NCBI RefSeq assembly: GCF_024171725.1
Contig: NZ_JAMTCG010000001.1
Location: forward strand, 186,001-250,000
Reading direction: 5' to 3'
DNA length: 64,000 nt
Origin: Williamsia serinedens
GTDB lineage: Bacteria; Actinomycetota; Actinomycetes; Mycobacteriales; Mycobacteriaceae
In this document: piece after piece, positions 1 to 11,822 of the stretch
Layout: every line of letters starts with the position of its first letter
Numbering within the stretch: position 1 is the first letter of the stretch
The notes under the pieces: generated by a model
The model's database searches: none
What the model was told of the DNA's origin: nothing
Seen by the model: only the letters and a program-made list of their open reading frames with translations
Program-made: the position numbers and the translations under genes

Positions 1-782
1 CACTGGGCACCCCGAGCCGCGGGTCGCACCCCGCCGGGGTCGCCCTCGTCGGCGGCGGACCCGGCGACCCGGATCTCATCACCGTCCGCGGACGACGCCT
101 GCTGGCCGCGGCCGACGTCGTCGTCGCCGACCGTCTCGCGCCGCCGGCCCTGCTCGCCGAACTCGCCCCGTGGGTGCAGGTCATCGACGCGGCCAAGGTG
201 CCCTACGGCCGGGCGATGAAGCAGGAGGCCATCAACGCCGCGCTGGTCGAGCACGCGTCGGCGGGCAAGTTCGTCGTGCGACTCAAGGGCGGCGACCCGT
301 ACGTCTACGGCCGCGGGTACGAGGAGGTCGTCGCCTGCGTCGAGGCGGGGGTGCCGGTCACCGTCGTGCCGGGCATCTCGAGCCCCATCGCCGCACCCGC
401 GGCCGCGGGCATCCCTGTCACGCACCGCGGTGTCGCGCACGAGATCGTCATCGTCTCCGGACACATCCCGCCCGACCACCCCGACTCCCTCGTCGACTGG
501 GACGCCCTCGGTCGGCTGCGCGGGACCGTCGTGCTGATGATGGCGGTCGAGCGACTCGACGTCTTCGCCGACGCGCTGATGGCCGGCGGCCGGGACGCGT
601 CCACCCCGGTCTCGGTGATCGAGAACGGCTCGATGCCCGGGCAGCGGCGCCTCACCAGCGACCTCGCCTCGGTCGGGGCCGACGCCCGCGCCGCGGGGGT
701 GCGACCCCCGGCGATCGTGGTCGTCGGCGAGGTCGCGGCGTTCGACGCGCTGACCGGTTCGCTGGGCCGCGTCTCGTCGTGA
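1..782 (+). CDS. cobA: Uroporphyrinogen-III C-methyltransferase (5' end outside window)
   Basis: SAM-dependent methylase that converts uroporphyrinogen III to precorrin-2, the branch point to sirohaem and cobalamin. The frame is open from base 3, so the true start lies upstream. SUMT signatures are clear: the N-terminal glycine-rich loop VGGGPGDPDL, the DRL segment, RLKGGDPYVYGRG in the middle, and VPGISS. An extra stretch before the methylase domain leaves room for a CysG-like N-terminal oxidase/chelatase domain, as in mycobacterial CysG, but that part cannot be seen. efpA follows, as in mycobacteria. Confidence 0.93.
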   Translation, partial: LGTPSRGSHPAGVALVGGGPGDPDLITVRGRRLLAAADVVVADRLAPPALLAELAPWVQVIDAAKVPYGRAMKQEAINAALVEHASAGKFVVRLKGGDPYVYGRGYEEVVACVEAGVPVTVVPGISSPIAAPAAAGIPVTHRGVAHEIVIVSGHIPPDHPDSLVDWDALGRLRGTVVLMMAVERLDVFADALMAGGRDASTPVSVIENGSMPGQRRLTSDLASVGADARAAGVRPPAIVVVGEVAAFDALTGSLGRVSS

Positions 783-854
783 CCCGTGAGACCGCCCACG
801 TGGGCTCGTCGGCGATTACGCCCCGGCGTGCGGCGTTCGGTAGCGTCGGGAACC

Positions 855-2366
855 GTGTCCACCCTCTCCCCGACGTCAGCGGCCGACGGCGGCGCGACAC
901 GCGTCTTCGGGTGGCCCATCGTGGTCCTCGGCGGGATGCAGCTGCTCGTCGTGCTCGACGGCACGGTCGCCGCGCTCGCGCTGCCCCGCATCCGTGACGC
1001 CCTGGACCTCACCGAGTCGGGCGCGAATTGGATCATCACGGCCTATGTGATCGCCTTCGGCGGGCTCATGCTCCTCGGTGGTCGGCTCGGGGACACCTTC
1101 GGTCGCAAACGCATGTTCATCGGGGGTGTCGCCGCCTTCACGCTGACGTCCCTGCTCTGCGGACTGGCGTGGGACGAGCCGAGCCTGGTGATCGGCCGTG
1201 CGCTGCAGGGTGCCGCCGCCGCTGTCGCCGCGCCGACGGCCATGGCCCTGGTGACCACCACCTACGCGCCCGGTCAGCCACGCAGTCGCGCCTTCGCGGT
1301 GTGGGCCGCGATGAGCGCGGTGGGGTCGGTCGCCGGACTCATCGCCGGCGGTGCGCTCACCGAGATCTCCTGGCGTCTGGTCTTCCTCATCAACGTCCCG
1401 ATCGGCGTGCTCATCGTGCTCGGCGCCGTCGCGGTGCTCGGGGAGTCCCAGGGCGAGCGCCTGCCGCTCGACGTGCCCGGTGCCGTCTCGGCCACGCTCG
1501 GCGCCTCGCTGCTCGTGTTCGCCGTCAACGAGGGTCCCGGCGGGTGGGGTCGGCCCGTCGTGTGGATCCCGGGGCTGCTCGCGGTGATCGCCTGGATCAC
1601 CTTCGTCGTCGTCGAGCGTCGTGCCCGGCACCCGATCATCCCGTTCAGCCTCTTCCGCAGCGTCAGCCGCGTGGCCGCGCTCGCGTCGATCCTGCTCGCG
1701 GGCGCCATCCTCATGTGCATGGCGGTGTACATCGCGCTGTTCCTGCAGGGGATCATCGAGTACTCGCCGCTGCAGAGCGGACTGGCCGTGGTGCCGTTCG
1801 CGTTCGGGCTGGGGTTCGCCGCCCTCGTCGCGTCGAAGGCCGCGCTGTGGATCCAGTGTCGCTGGCTGGTCATGGTGGGCGGCGTCTGCATCATCGCCGG
1901 CTGCCTCTGGGCGGCACACATCGCGACGGCGTCACCGTCCTACTTCCCGGCCATCTTCATCCCGGTGATCGTCATCGGGTTCGGCGTGGGCGCCGCGTCG
2001 GTCCCGCTCACCCTGGGTGCGGTCGCGGGGGTCGGCGCGAACGAGGTCGGACCCATCACCGCGATGGTGCAGGTCGCCCAGAACCTCGGCGGCGGCATCG
2101 GACTGGTCATCGTCGGGGCGTTCGTCACCTCGCGCACGCTGTCGCTCGGGGGTGTGACCGGGCCCGTCGAGGACATGACCCCGCCCCAGCTCGACGCCCT
2201 CGCCAGCGGCTACGGCCTGGCGTTCCTCTGCGCCGCCGGGATCGCCGTCGTCACCGGCGTCGTCGTGTTCTTCATGCGCTTCACCCCGCAGGAGGTCGCC
2301 GAGGGTCAGCTCGCGACCAAGGCCGCCAACGAGGGCGACGCGGCCGAGCAGCCCGTCAGCTCGTGA
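855..2366 (+). CDS. efpA: EfpA-type MFS drug efflux transporter (DHA2 family)
   Basis: Inner-membrane proton-driven exporter of 503 residues, the right size for a 14-helix DHA2 transporter. It has motif A (GGRLGDTFGRKR near residue 75), the motif C region of the drug:H+ antiporters, and the EfpA-like C-terminal block TSRTLSLGGVTGPVE. The GTG at 855 was chosen because homology begins soon after it; the open frame reaches upstream to 786. Its position between cobA and proS matches mycobacterial efpA. The last 11 bases overlap the convergent yaaA, and both stop codons lie in a small hairpin. Substrate unknown. Confidence 0.9.
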   Translation: MSTLSPTSAADGGATRVFGWPIVVLGGMQLLVVLDGTVAALALPRIRDALDLTESGANWIITAYVIAFGGLMLLGGRLGDTFGRKRMFIGGVAAFTLTSLLCGLAWDEPSLVIGRALQGAAAAVAAPTAMALVTTTYAPGQPRSRAFAVWAAMSAVGSVAGLIAGGALTEISWRLVFLINVPIGVLIVLGAVAVLGESQGERLPLDVPGAVSATLGASLLVFAVNEGPGGWGRPVVWIPGLLAVIAWITFVVVERRARHPIIPFSLFRSVSRVAALASILLAGAILMCMAVYIALFLQGIIEYSPLQSGLAVVPFAFGLGFAALVASKAALWIQCRWLVMVGGVCIIAGCLWAAHIATASPSYFPAIFIPVIVIGFGVGAASVPLTLGAVAGVGANEVGPITAMVQVAQNLGGGIGLVIVGAFVTSRTLSLGGVTGPVEDMTPPQLDALASGYGLAFLCAAGIAVVTGVVVFFMRFTPQEVAEGQLATKAANEGDAAEQPVSS

Positions 2367-2368
2367 CG
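2354..2368. terminator. Small hairpin carrying both stop codons of efpA and yaaA
   Basis: Arms CGTCA (2354-2358) and TGACG (2364-2368) around a 5-base loop. The efpA TGA and the reverse-strand yaaA stop both sit in the arms. There is no T run. A 5-bp stem is weak, so termination is only suggested. Confidence 0.35.
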
Positions 2369-3099
2369 ACCGTCAGCGCCGTGGGGGAGTCGACCTCCAC
2401 ACGCTGACCACCGTCGGCGATCACCGCCGCGAGACCCTCGACGTCGCGCACCGTACGTCGGGTCGTCACCAGGCTCCGCGCGACGAGCCCCTTGTGATGC
2501 TTGTTGAAGTGGCTCACCACCGACCGCGACCCGTCGGGGGCCTCGTGCACGACGTCGACGCGGACCGCGTCGCGGATCGGGCCCAGCGCGCGGTAGCCGC
2601 CGGAACGGAGATCCACGACCACCTCGTCGTCGAGGGCCGCGAGTGTCGGTGTCAGGACCGGCTTCCACCGCGACGCCAACGTCCCCATCCCCGCCAGCTT
2701 CGACCCCGCCGACAGGCGGTACGCCGGGATCGGGTCGTCGGCGCGCACCACCCCGAACAGGGCCGAGCCGACGGCCAACCGCTCGGACGCCTTGCGCCTG
2801 CCCGCCCGGGTCAACCCGCGGTGGTCCAGCGCGTCGTAGAGGACACCGGTGTAGCGCTCGATCGCCGGACGGGTCGGGGAGGCGAACAGCGCGGCGTTGC
2901 GCTCGATCTCGTCGAGCTGCGACCGCCCGATCCCCAACGCGGCGACGCTCGCCTCGACGTCGCCGGCCAGCGCGACGAGCGCGTCGGCGATCTCCCGACG
3001 GACCTCGGTCAGCTCCGGGAACGACAGCGCGTCGAGGTCGAGGGGCGCCCCGGAACCGCCGTCGGACTTGGTCTCGGAGGGCGGCAACACGATGAGCAC
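2356..3099 (-). CDS. yaaA: YaaA family peroxide stress protein
   Basis: Cytoplasmic DUF328/YaaA protein of 247 residues. In E. coli YaaA lowers free iron and protects DNA during peroxide stress. The N terminus carries the family hallmark LPPSETK, and the C-terminal part has the basic SHFNKHHKG segment. The GTG at 3099, giving [11 protein letters not shown], was chosen because the family begins at this motif; the open frame extends upstream to 3261 without homology. It is convergent with efpA and divergent from proS. Confidence 0.85.
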   Translation of the reverse strand: MLIVLPPSETKSDGGSGAPLDLDALSFPELTEVRREIADALVALAGDVEASVAALGIGRSQLDEIERNAALFASPTRPAIERYTGVLYDALDHRGLTRAGRRKASERLAVGSALFGVVRADDPIPAYRLSAGSKLAGMGTLASRWKPVLTPTLAALDDEVVVDLRSGGYRALGPIRDAVRVDVVHEAPDGSRSVVSHFNKHHKGLVARSLVTTRRTVRDVEGLAAVIADGGQRVEVDSPTALTVVTS

Positions 3100-3184
3100 G
3101 AGGGCACACGCTAACAACCCGGCCGCCCGGCGCCGTCGGCTGCGGTGTCGGGCGGACCCCGTCGTCGCACTAGGCTGGCCGATC

Positions 3185-4918
<1,734 letters not shown>

Positions 4919-4924
4919 CCGCGG

Positions 4925-5359
4925 TCAGGACGCGGTGCCCGGGAGCGCCACCGTCGACGGTGACACCTGCAGCACCAGACGCCAGCGCGCGGCGCGCACC
5001 GCCGCGGCCGACAGCGCGTCCACCCCGACCCGCCGGACGGCGTCGGAATCGGCCTTCTCGAGCAGCACCCGGTAGGCGCGGGTGCAGTCCTCCTCCGCGG
5101 CGAGCATCGCACGGACGGCGGAGACGGGATCGCTGACGGCGACGGGCAGCACGTACCCGACGGCGGCCTCGGGCGGTGTCGCTCCGGCGGAGGTCATGAG
5201 CCGGGCGAGCTCGTCGCGGCGTGCACGGTGATCGGCGGTGTACTCGTCGACGGTGTCGCGCCGGGTCGTCGCCGCGTAGGCCACCGCGATGCCGTAGGCG
5301 AAGATCGCGGCGTTCTCCGTGTCGACGGCGGTGCCCAGGGCGTCGGTGGAGGAACTCAT
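4925..5359 (-). CDS. Ferritin-like DUF4439 protein
   Basis: A 144-residue, mostly helical protein rich in Glu, Asp and His (TENAAIFAYG, AEEDCTRAYR), the pattern of a four-helix ferritin-like bundle. Function is unknown; a metal or oxidative-stress role is only suggested by the fold. The start ATG overlaps the stop of the upstream lipoprotein gene (ATGA, 5356-5359), so the two are translated together. The pair is conserved at this place next to rimP in mycobacteria (Rv2844/Rv2843 region). Confidence 0.75.
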   Translation of the reverse strand: MSSSTDALGTAVDTENAAIFAYGIAVAYAATTRRDTVDEYTADHRARRDELARLMTSAGATPPEAAVGYVLPVAVSDPVSAVRAMLAAEEDCTRAYRVLLEKADSDAVRRVGVDALSAAAVRAARWRLVLQVSPSTVALPGTAS

Positions 5360-5904
5360 CCGAGCTGCACCTCCACCAGCGTCGTCAACGACGCCGCGAT
5401 CGACCCCAGCAGACCCGCGCGGTACCCGTCGGAGGTCACCGCGAGATCCGCCGACGCCGTGCGGGCACCGGAGAGTCGGCCCCGCAGTGCGTCGACGGTC
5501 GCCACCACCGGGGCCGCCGGGCCGGACGGGGTGACCGAGGAGGGCGGAGACGCGCTCGGCACGAGGTCGGCGGACAGCCGGCTGACCTCGTCGGTCAGCG
5601 ACCGGGCGTGGACGTCGCGCTCGTCGGCGATCACCCGGAGGGCGGCGGCGCGGTCCGGGGTCTGCACGGCCAGCGCGCGGGCGGCGACCGCGTCCTCGCC
5701 GGCGGCGCGGGCGAGCGGCGCCAGCTGCTGCGCGGTCCGGGTCGCCGCGTCGGGGCCGGAGGACGTCGAGCATCCGGCGAACACCGCGCCGGTCCCGACC
5801 ACCCCGAGGACCGCGGCGCCGCGGACGAGCGCCTGGCGTCGGGTCAACGCCGACGACACGGGCGGGGAGAGGGAGGTCACGTCGGACGTCGTGCGCGGGG
5901 CCAC
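5356..5904 (-). CDS. Tat-exported lipoprotein, helical, partner of the DUF4439 protein
   Basis: A 182-residue protein. The N terminus shows a twin-arginine signal (TRRQALVRG), a hydrophobic stretch and the lipobox VFAGC, so it should be a lipid-anchored protein on the outer face of the membrane. The mature part is helical and Ala-rich. GTG 5904 is the likely start; a GTG about 25 bases downstream is possible. It forms a two-gene operon with the ferritin-like gene and is divergent from rimP. Function unknown. Confidence 0.75.
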   Translation of the reverse strand: MAPRTTSDVTSLSPPVSSALTRRQALVRGAAVLGVVGTGAVFAGCSTSSGPDAATRTAQQLAPLARAAGEDAVAARALAVQTPDRAAALRVIADERDVHARSLTDEVSRLSADLVPSASPPSSVTPSGPAAPVVATVDALRGRLSGARTASADLAVTSDGYRAGLLGSIAASLTTLVEVQLG

Positions 5905-6016
5905 GGTCGACCATCGTGCCAGGTGCCCGGGCGGAGTCGCGCACAGCCGCGGCCGTGTCCCGTCGTCCTGCGGCCGGCGGCGATCGCGGGCGGTCAAAGG
6001 CGGCCCTCGGAGCGGG

Positions 6017-6022
6017 TAAACT
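6017..6022 (+). promoter_or_regulatory. Candidate -10 element of the rimP-nusA operon
   Basis: TAAACT preceded by a G-rich stretch, in the 211-base gap between divergent genes. Transcription from about 6029 would give a leader of roughly 87 bases before rimP. No good -35 is visible. Confidence 0.4.
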
Positions 6023-6115
6023 CCGTCGGGCGCATCACCTCCCGGTGCTCGGGTGACCGGGCCGCGAGGGGTGCACCACGGCGAGGCGACAACTGCAGAC
6101 GAGGAGGTACCGGTC

Positions 6116-6736
6116 ATGGCGGGCGACGGTCGGACCGAGCGCGACGCGCGGTCCTCATCGACGGCACGGGATCCCCGGACGCAGGGTGTCGGCGACGCGA
6201 TCGCCACGGTCGTCGGGCCCCTCGTCGAGGCACATGGTCTGGACCTCGAACGTGTCGAGGAGTCCGGGTCGGGGGACTCCACCGTCGTCCGCGTCGTCGT
6301 CGACGCCGACGCCGGCACCGATCTCGACGACCTCGCCGAGCTGAGCCGGGAACTGTCGACAGCGCTCGACGGCGCCGACCCCGACCCGCTGGGCGATCGC
6401 CGGTACACCCTTGAGGTGACGTCCCCCGGCGTCGACCGTCCACTCACCGCGCCGCGGCACTGGCGACGCGCGCAGGGCCGCAAGGTGACCGCGACCCTGC
6501 GCACCGCGAGCGGTCCCGACGAGCGCGTCGCCGGGCGCGTGGGACGCCTCGACGAGGCCGCGGGCACCGTCGACGTCGTCGTCCCCGGCAGACGCGGGAC
6601 GTGGGACGTCCGCTCGCTCCCGCTGGCCGACATCACCGCGGCCGTCGTCGGCGTCGACTTCTCGTCACCCGGCCCGGCCGAACTCGAACTCTGTGGCATC
6701 GACGGCGCGGATGCGCGCCGGGAAGGCAACCGATGA
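6116..6736 (+). CDS. rimP: Ribosome maturation factor RimP
   Basis: Assists late assembly of the 30S subunit. It has 206 residues: an extra acidic/serine-rich N terminus of about 25 residues, then the RimP N domain and the C-terminal SH3-like domain. The diagnostic stretch [12 protein letters not shown] is present. A strong ribosome-binding site, GAGGAGG, lies just upstream of ATG 6116. The stop overlaps the nusA start (ATGA 6733-6736). Confidence 0.95.
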   Translation: MAGDGRTERDARSSSTARDPRTQGVGDAIATVVGPLVEAHGLDLERVEESGSGDSTVVRVVVDADAGTDLDDLAELSRELSTALDGADPDPLGDRRYTLEVTSPGVDRPLTAPRHWRRAQGRKVTATLRTASGPDERVAGRVGRLDEAAGTVDVVVPGRRGTWDVRSLPLADITAAVVGVDFSSPGPAELELCGIDGADARREGNR

Positions 6737-7767
6737 ACATCGACATCGGCGCTCTGCGCATGATCGAGGCCGACAAGGGCATCCCGATCGACACCGTCAT
6801 CACCGCGATCGAGACCGCCCTGATCACGGCGTACCGCCACACCGACGGCTTCGCGCCGCACGCCCGCATCGACGTCAACCGCAAGACCGGCGAGGTCCGG
6901 GTCATGGCGCAGACGCTCGACGAGGACGGCACCGTCATCAGCGAGTGGGACGACACCCCCGAGGGGTTCGGTCGCATCGCCGCGACGACCGCCCGCCAGG
7001 TGATCCTGCAGCGTCTGCGGGACGCCGAGAACGAGAAGAGCTTCGGCGAGTACGTCACCCACGAGGGTGAGATCGTCGGCGGTGTCGTGCAGCAGGACTC
7101 CCGCGCGAATGCCCGCGGTCTGGTCGTCGTCCGCATCGGCAGCGAGGCGACGGGCGCCGAGGGGATCCTCCCGCCCGCCGAGCAGGTCCCCGGCGAGAGC
7201 TACCGCCACGGTGACCGCATCAAGTGCTACGTCGTCGGGGTCACCCGCGGCACCCGCGGCCCGCAGATCACCCTGAGCCGCACCCATCCCAACCTCGTGC
7301 GCAAGCTGTTCTCCCTCGAGGTCCCCGAGATCGGCGACGGGTCCGTCGAGATCGTCGCGGTGGCGCGTGAGGCCGGCCACCGGTCGAAGATCGCCGTGCA
7401 CACCGGTGTCGCGGGTCTCAACGCCAAGGGCGCGTGCATCGGCCCGATGGGCCAGCGCGTCCGCAACGTCATGAGCGAGCTGGCGGGGGAGAAGATCGAC
7501 ATCATCGACTACTCCACCGACCCGGCGGTGTTCGTCGGCAACGCGTTGTCCCCGTCGAAGGTGGTGTCGGTGACAGTCGTGGACCAGGCGGCCAAGGCCG
7601 CGCGCGTCGTCGTCCCCGACTACCAGCTGTCGCTCGCGATCGGCAAGGAGGGCCAGAACGCGCGCCTGGCCGCCCGCCTCACCGGGTGGCGCATCGACAT
7701 CCGCTCGGACGCCGAGGCGCGTCCGGCCGACGGTGCCGACGCGACCGCCCCGTCGGCAGGGGCGTGA
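6733..7767 (+). CDS. nusA: Transcription termination/antitermination factor NusA
   Basis: RNA-polymerase-associated factor controlling pausing and termination. At 344 residues it is the short actinobacterial form: N-terminal polymerase-binding domain, S1 domain, then two KH domains ([27 protein letters not shown]). It lacks the C-terminal acidic repeats of E. coli NusA. Translationally coupled to rimP by a 4-base overlap. Confidence 0.97.
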   Translation: MNIDIGALRMIEADKGIPIDTVITAIETALITAYRHTDGFAPHARIDVNRKTGEVRVMAQTLDEDGTVISEWDDTPEGFGRIAATTARQVILQRLRDAENEKSFGEYVTHEGEIVGGVVQQDSRANARGLVVVRIGSEATGAEGILPPAEQVPGESYRHGDRIKCYVVGVTRGTRGPQITLSRTHPNLVRKLFSLEVPEIGDGSVEIVAVAREAGHRSKIAVHTGVAGLNAKGACIGPMGQRVRNVMSELAGEKIDIIDYSTDPAVFVGNALSPSKVVSVTVVDQAAKAARVVVPDYQLSLAIGKEGQNARLAARLTGWRIDIRSDAEARPADGADATAPSAGA

Positions 7768-7830
7768 CGACACGCGGGGAGCTCGGGTCGGTCGGACACA
7801 TCGGATTTGCGACGGGCGGTAGACTGCTCG

Positions 7831-8214
7831 ATGGTTGACAGAGCGCTGACGACCTCCGGCCCCGTGCGAACGTGTGTCGGGTGCCGACAGCGCGCCGCGG
7901 TCACCGAACTCATTCGGTTCGCTGCGGTGGTGTCCGCTGATCCGACCACCGAGTCCGTCCCCGCGACGGTCACCCTCGATCGTGCGTCGGGTCTCGCAGG
8001 GCGAGGTGCCTGGCTCCATCCCGACCGCGGTTGTCTGCGGTCGGCGGTGCGGCGCCGGGTCTTCGCCCACGCGTTGCGGACACCCGACGTGCGGGTGGAC
8101 GAGTCGGCTCTCGGAGACGAGATCGACGCGCTGCTCGCAGACCGCGAGGGACGACCGACCACCGACGGTGGTCGGAGAGGGTCGAGGGCAACCCGCCCAC
8201 GACAGGACAGGTAG
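7831..8214 (+). CDS. ylxR: YlxR family RNA-binding protein (DUF448)
   Basis: Small basic protein of 127 residues encoded between nusA and infB, as in most Gram-positive genomes. The family signature RTCVGCRQ with two cysteines is at the start, followed by GRGAWLHPDRGCL. Members bind RNA; work in other phyla links them to RNase P regulation. The start is ATG 7831; a TAGACT box at 7820-7825 lies 5 bases before it, hinting at an internal leaderless promoter after the 63-base gap from nusA. The usual YlxQ gene is absent here. Confidence 0.88.
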   Translation: MVDRALTTSGPVRTCVGCRQRAAVTELIRFAAVVSADPTTESVPATVTLDRASGLAGRGAWLHPDRGCLRSAVRRRVFAHALRTPDVRVDESALGDEIDALLADREGRPTTDGGRRGSRATRPRQDR

Positions 8215-8271
8215 CAGAAGACATGAGCACACCGTGAAGTTCCCACGATGAGCACGTTTCGGACGTAATCC

Positions 8272-8301
8272 GAGGCCGTAGCGGGCAGCCCGCTCGGCCT
8301 C
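8272..8301 (+). promoter_or_regulatory. Strong stem-loop in front of infB
   Basis: Outer arms GAGGCCG (8272-8278) and CGGCCTC (8295-8301), inner arms AGCGGG (8280-8285) and CCCGCT (8289-8294), one bulged T and a 3-base loop. It ends 16 bases before the infB GTG, next to the GAGGAG ribosome site. There is no T run, so a role in infB translation, processing or attenuation is as likely as termination. Confidence 0.55.
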
Positions 8302-8317
8302 ACCAGTGAGGAGAGCA

Positions 8318-11134
8318 GTGGCAGGCAAGGCCCGCGTGCACGAGTTGGCCAAAGAACTCGGTGTCACCAGCAAGGAAGTCCTGGCTCGTCTGAGCGAGCA
8401 GGGCGAGTTCGTCAAATCGGCGTCGTCGACGGTGGAGGCCCCCGTCGCGCGCCGTCTGCGGGAGTCGTTCCCGTCAGCAGGTTCGAAGTCCGACGGCGCC
8501 GCGAAGAACGGTGGCGGCGCCCCGGCGCGCACGCCGTCCTCGGCCGCGCCGAAGCCCGGCGCGACCCCCGGCCCGAAGCCGGGCGCGCCGAAGCCGGCCG
8601 CCCCGACCCCGGCGGCCCCGGCCGCGCCCGCGGCCCCCACCCCGGCCGCCGCGTCCACACCGCCGGCGGCCCCCGCCGCGCCGGCAGCCCCTGCCGCGCC
8701 GAAGAACGACGGCCCGACCCCGGGTCCGCAGACCCCCGCGGCCCCGGCGGCCGCCGCGACACCGGCCCCGCCGCAGGCTCCCGGTCCGCGTCCGGCCCGT
8801 CCCGGTCCGAAGCCCGGCCCGCGCACCCCGCGTGTCGGCAACAACCCGTTCTCGTCGACGCCCGCACCGCGTCCCGCGCCCCGTCCGGCGCCGGGGCAGC
8901 AGGGCGGCGGCACGGCCCGTCCCGGTGCCCGGCCCGCGGCCGGCCCCGGCGGACCGCGTCCGGCGCCCGGCAAGGGCGGTCCCCGTCCCAGTCCCGGCAG
9001 CATGCCCCCGCGCCCGAACCCGGGTGCCATGCCGGCACGCGCAGCCCGTCCGGGTCCCGGCGGTGCCGCAGGTCGCGGCCGTCCCGGTGGTCCCGGTGGC
9101 CGTCCCGGCGGCGGCGGTGGTGGGTACCGCGGTGGCGGCGCCCCGACGGCCTCGCCCGGGGGTCCTCCCGGCGGTTTCCGCGGTCGTGGTGGCGGCGGCG
9201 GTCGTGGTCGCGGCGGTGCCGCGGGTGCGTTCGGTCGTCCCGGTGGCGCACCGCGTCGTGGTCGCAAGTCGAAGCGGGCGAAGCGCGCCGAATACGAGTC
9301 GATGCAGGCGCCCGCCGTCGGCGGCGTCCGTCTGCCCCGCGGCAACGGTGAGACCATCCGTCTCGCCCGTGGTGCCTCGCTGTCGGACTTCGCCGACAAG
9401 ATCGACGCCAACCCGGCAGCCCTGGTCCAGGCGTTGTTCAACCTCGGCGAGATGGTCACGGCGACCGAGTCGGTCAACGACGAGACGCTGGAGCTGCTCG
9501 GCGGCGAGATGAACTACGTCGTCCAGGTCGTCAGCCCGGAGGACGAGGACCGCGAGCTGCTCGACAGCTTCGACCTGACCTACGGCGAGGACGAGGGCGG
9601 CGAGGAGGACCTCGAGCAGCGTCCGCCGGTGGTCACCGTCATGGGTCACGTCGACCACGGCAAGACCCGACTGCTGGACACGATCCGCAAGGCCAACGTC
9701 CGCGAGGGCGAGGCCGGCGGCATCACCCAGCACATCGGTGCCTACCAGGTCGACACCGACCTCAATGGCGAGCACCGTCTCATCACCTTCATCGACACCC
9801 CGGGTCACGAGGCGTTCACCGCCATGCGTGCCCGTGGTGCGAAGGCGACGGACATCGCGATCCTCGTGGTCGCCGCCGACGACGGCGTCATGCCGCAGAC
9901 GGTGGAGGCGCTCAACCACGCGCAGGCGGCCGACGTGCCGATCGTGGTGGCGGTCAACAAGATCGACAAGGAGGGCGCCGACCCGGCGAAGATCCGCGGT
10001 CAGCTCACCGAGTACGGGCTCGTCCCCGAGGAGTACGGCGGCGACAGCATGTTCGTCGACATCTCGGCACGCGAGGGCACGAACATCGACGCCCTGCTCG
10101 AGGCCGTGCTGCTCACCGCGGACGCCTCGCTCGACCTGCGCGCCAACCCGGACATGGACGCCCAGGGTGTCGCCATCGAGGCACACCTCGACCGCGGTCG
10201 CGGTCCGGTGGCGACCGTGCTGGTCCAGCGCGGCACGCTCAAGGTGGGCGACTCGATCGTCGCCGGCGACGCCTACGGTCGTGTCCGACGCATGGTCGAC
10301 GAGCACGGCGACGACGTCGCCGAGGCCACCCCGTCGCGTCCGGTGCAGGTCGTCGGTTTCACCTCGGTGCCCGGCGCCGGCGACAACCTGCTCGTCGTCG
10401 ACGAGGACCGCATCGCCCGGCAGATCGCCGACCGCCGCAACGCGCGCAAGCGCAACGCGATGGCCGCCCGCAGCCGTAAGCGCATCAGCCTCGACGACCT
10501 CGACGCCGCGCTGAAGGAGACGTCGCAGCTCAACCTCATCCTCAAGGGCGACAACTCCGGAACGGTGGAGGCCCTCGAGGAGGCGCTGCTCAACATCGAT
10601 ATCGGCGACGAGGTGCAGCTGCGCGTCATCGACCGCGGTGTCGGTGGCGTCACCGAGACCAACGTCAACCTGGCGACGGCCTCCGACGCGATCATCGTCG
10701 GGTTCAACGTCCGCGCGGAGGGCAAGGCCACCGAGCTGGCCAACCGCGAGGGTGTCGACATCCGGTACTACACGGTGATCTACCAGGCGATCGAGGAGAT
10801 CGAGAACGCCCTCAAGGGCATGCTCAAGCCGATCTACGAGGAGGTCGAGCTCGGGCGTGCGGAGATCCGCGCGATCTTCCGGTCGTCGAAGGTCGGCAAC
10901 ATCGCCGGTTGCCTCGTGCAGTCGGGGATCATGCGCCGCAACGCCAAGGCCCGGCTCCTGCGCGACAACGTGGTGGTGGCGGACAACCTCACCATCTCGT
11001 CGCTCAAGCGGGAGAAGGACGACGCGACCGAGGTCCGCGAGGGCTACGAATGCGGTCTCACCCTGACGTACAGCGACATCAAGGTCGACGACGTCATCGA
11101 GACCTACGAGCTGCAGGAGAAGGCCCGCACGTAG
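8318..11134 (+). CDS. infB: Translation initiation factor IF-2
   Basis: GTPase that places fMet-tRNA on the ribosome. It has 938 residues: an IF2_N domain at about 1-50 ([19 protein letters not shown]), a Pro/Ala/Gly-rich linker to about 320, a second IF2_N-like segment, the G domain with P-loop GHVDHGKT at 443-450, DTPGHE and NKID, then domains II-IV. The GTG at 8318 gives [10 protein letters not shown], the family start, and has a GAGGAG ribosome site. The repetitive linker is extremely GC-rich and is normal for actinobacterial IF2. Confidence 0.97.
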   Translation: MAGKARVHELAKELGVTSKEVLARLSEQGEFVKSASSTVEAPVARRLRESFPSAGSKSDGAAKNGGGAPARTPSSAAPKPGATPGPKPGAPKPAAPTPAAPAAPAAPTPAAASTPPAAPAAPAAPAAPKNDGPTPGPQTPAAPAAAATPAPPQAPGPRPARPGPKPGPRTPRVGNNPFSSTPAPRPAPRPAPGQQGGGTARPGARPAAGPGGPRPAPGKGGPRPSPGSMPPRPNPGAMPARAARPGPGGAAGRGRPGGPGGRPGGGGGGYRGGGAPTASPGGPPGGFRGRGGGGGRGRGGAAGAFGRPGGAPRRGRKSKRAKRAEYESMQAPAVGGVRLPRGNGETIRLARGASLSDFADKIDANPAALVQALFNLGEMVTATESVNDETLELLGGEMNYVVQVVSPEDEDRELLDSFDLTYGEDEGGEEDLEQRPPVVTVMGHVDHGKTRLLDTIRKANVREGEAGGITQHIGAYQVDTDLNGEHRLITFIDTPGHEAFTAMRARGAKATDIAILVVAADDGVMPQTVEALNHAQAADVPIVVAVNKIDKEGADPAKIRGQLTEYGLVPEEYGGDSMFVDISAREGTNIDALLEAVLLTADASLDLRANPDMDAQGVAIEAHLDRGRGPVATVLVQRGTLKVGDSIVAGDAYGRVRRMVDEHGDDVAEATPSRPVQVVGFTSVPGAGDNLLVVDEDRIARQIADRRNARKRNAMAARSRKRISLDDLDAALKETSQLNLILKGDNSGTVEALEEALLNIDIGDEVQLRVIDRGVGGVTETNVNLATASDAIIVGFNVRAEGKATELANREGVDIRYYTVIYQAIEEIENALKGMLKPIYEEVELGRAEIRAIFRSSKVGNIAGCLVQSGIMRRNAKARLLRDNVVVADNLTISSLKREKDDATEVREGYECGLTLTYSDIKVDDVIETYELQEKART

Positions 11135-11251
11135 GCCGCATGGGGCCGCGCCCCACTGCAGACAGGTTCACGCACCCGGCGCCCGGGCACCCGAGAGATC
11201 AGGTGTCCGGGCGTCGGGCTCCCCGGGCAGGGGTGAGGAAGGAGATCCACC

Positions 11252-11758
11252 ATGGCCGATCCGGCCCGCGCGCAGCGTCTCGCCAAGCGCATCTCGTCCA
11301 TCGTCGCCTCGGCGATCGGCGGGGAGATCAAGGACCCGCGGCTCGCGCACGTGACCGTCACCGACACGACCGTCACCGCGGATCTGCACGACGCGACGAT
11401 CTACTACACGGTGATGGGCGCGTCGATCGACGACGACCCGGACTACGAGGCCGCCGCGGCGGGACTCGCGCGTGCCACCGGTGTCCTGCGGTCCAAGGTC
11501 GGCGCCGGGACCGGGGTGCGCTTCACCCCGACCCTGCGGTTCGTCCTCGACACCGTCCCCGACGCGGCGCGGGAGATGGAGGAACTCGTCGCCCGGGCCC
11601 GGGCCCAGGACGAGCTGGTCGCGCGGAGGGCCGCGGAGGCCGTGCCCGCCGGCGACGCGGACCCGTACAAGACCGACGATCGATCCGATCACGACGACGA
11701 TGACGCCGATCGGGACGAGCCCCGGGGCTACGATGGGCACCGTTCCTCGGCGCCCTGA
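11252..11758 (+). CDS. rbfA: Ribosome-binding factor A
   Basis: Cold-shock 30S maturation factor of 168 residues. The KH-like core covers about residues 1-120 ([19 protein letters not shown]), followed by an acidic tail rich in Asp. A ribosome site GAAGGAG precedes ATG 11252. It follows infB after 117 bases that hold no recognisable element and is followed by nrnA. Confidence 0.95.
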   Translation: MADPARAQRLAKRISSIVASAIGGEIKDPRLAHVTVTDTTVTADLHDATIYYTVMGASIDDDPDYEAAAAGLARATGVLRSKVGAGTGVRFTPTLRFVLDTVPDAAREMEELVARARAQDELVARRAAEAVPAGDADPYKTDDRSDHDDDDADRDEPRGYDGHRSSAP

Positions 11759-11765
11759 GCGCCGC

Positions 11766-11792
11766 GACGCCGGTGTCGGACATCCCGGCGTC
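11766..11792 (+). repeat. Inverted repeat between rbfA and nrnA
   Basis: Arms GACGCCGG (11766-11773) and CCGGCGTC (11785-11792) with an 11-base loop. No T run follows. It may be an intra-operon processing hairpin or a weak terminator. Confidence 0.35.
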
Positions 11793-11822
11793 GGGACGGA
11801 CACGACGCGAGGGGAGGTGGCG

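Noticed and set aside
8520-9260. Dense direct repeats in infB that could be taken for a tandem-repeat element
   Set aside because: They encode the Pro/Ala/Gly-rich linker normal for actinobacterial IF2. The repeat units vary and stay in frame.
5356-9477. Very long open frame on the minus strand opposite rimP, nusA and infB
   Set aside because: Only the last 183 codons (5356-5904) are a real gene. The rest is an antisense shadow of GC-rich coding DNA, with repetitive Pro/Arg sequence and no motifs.
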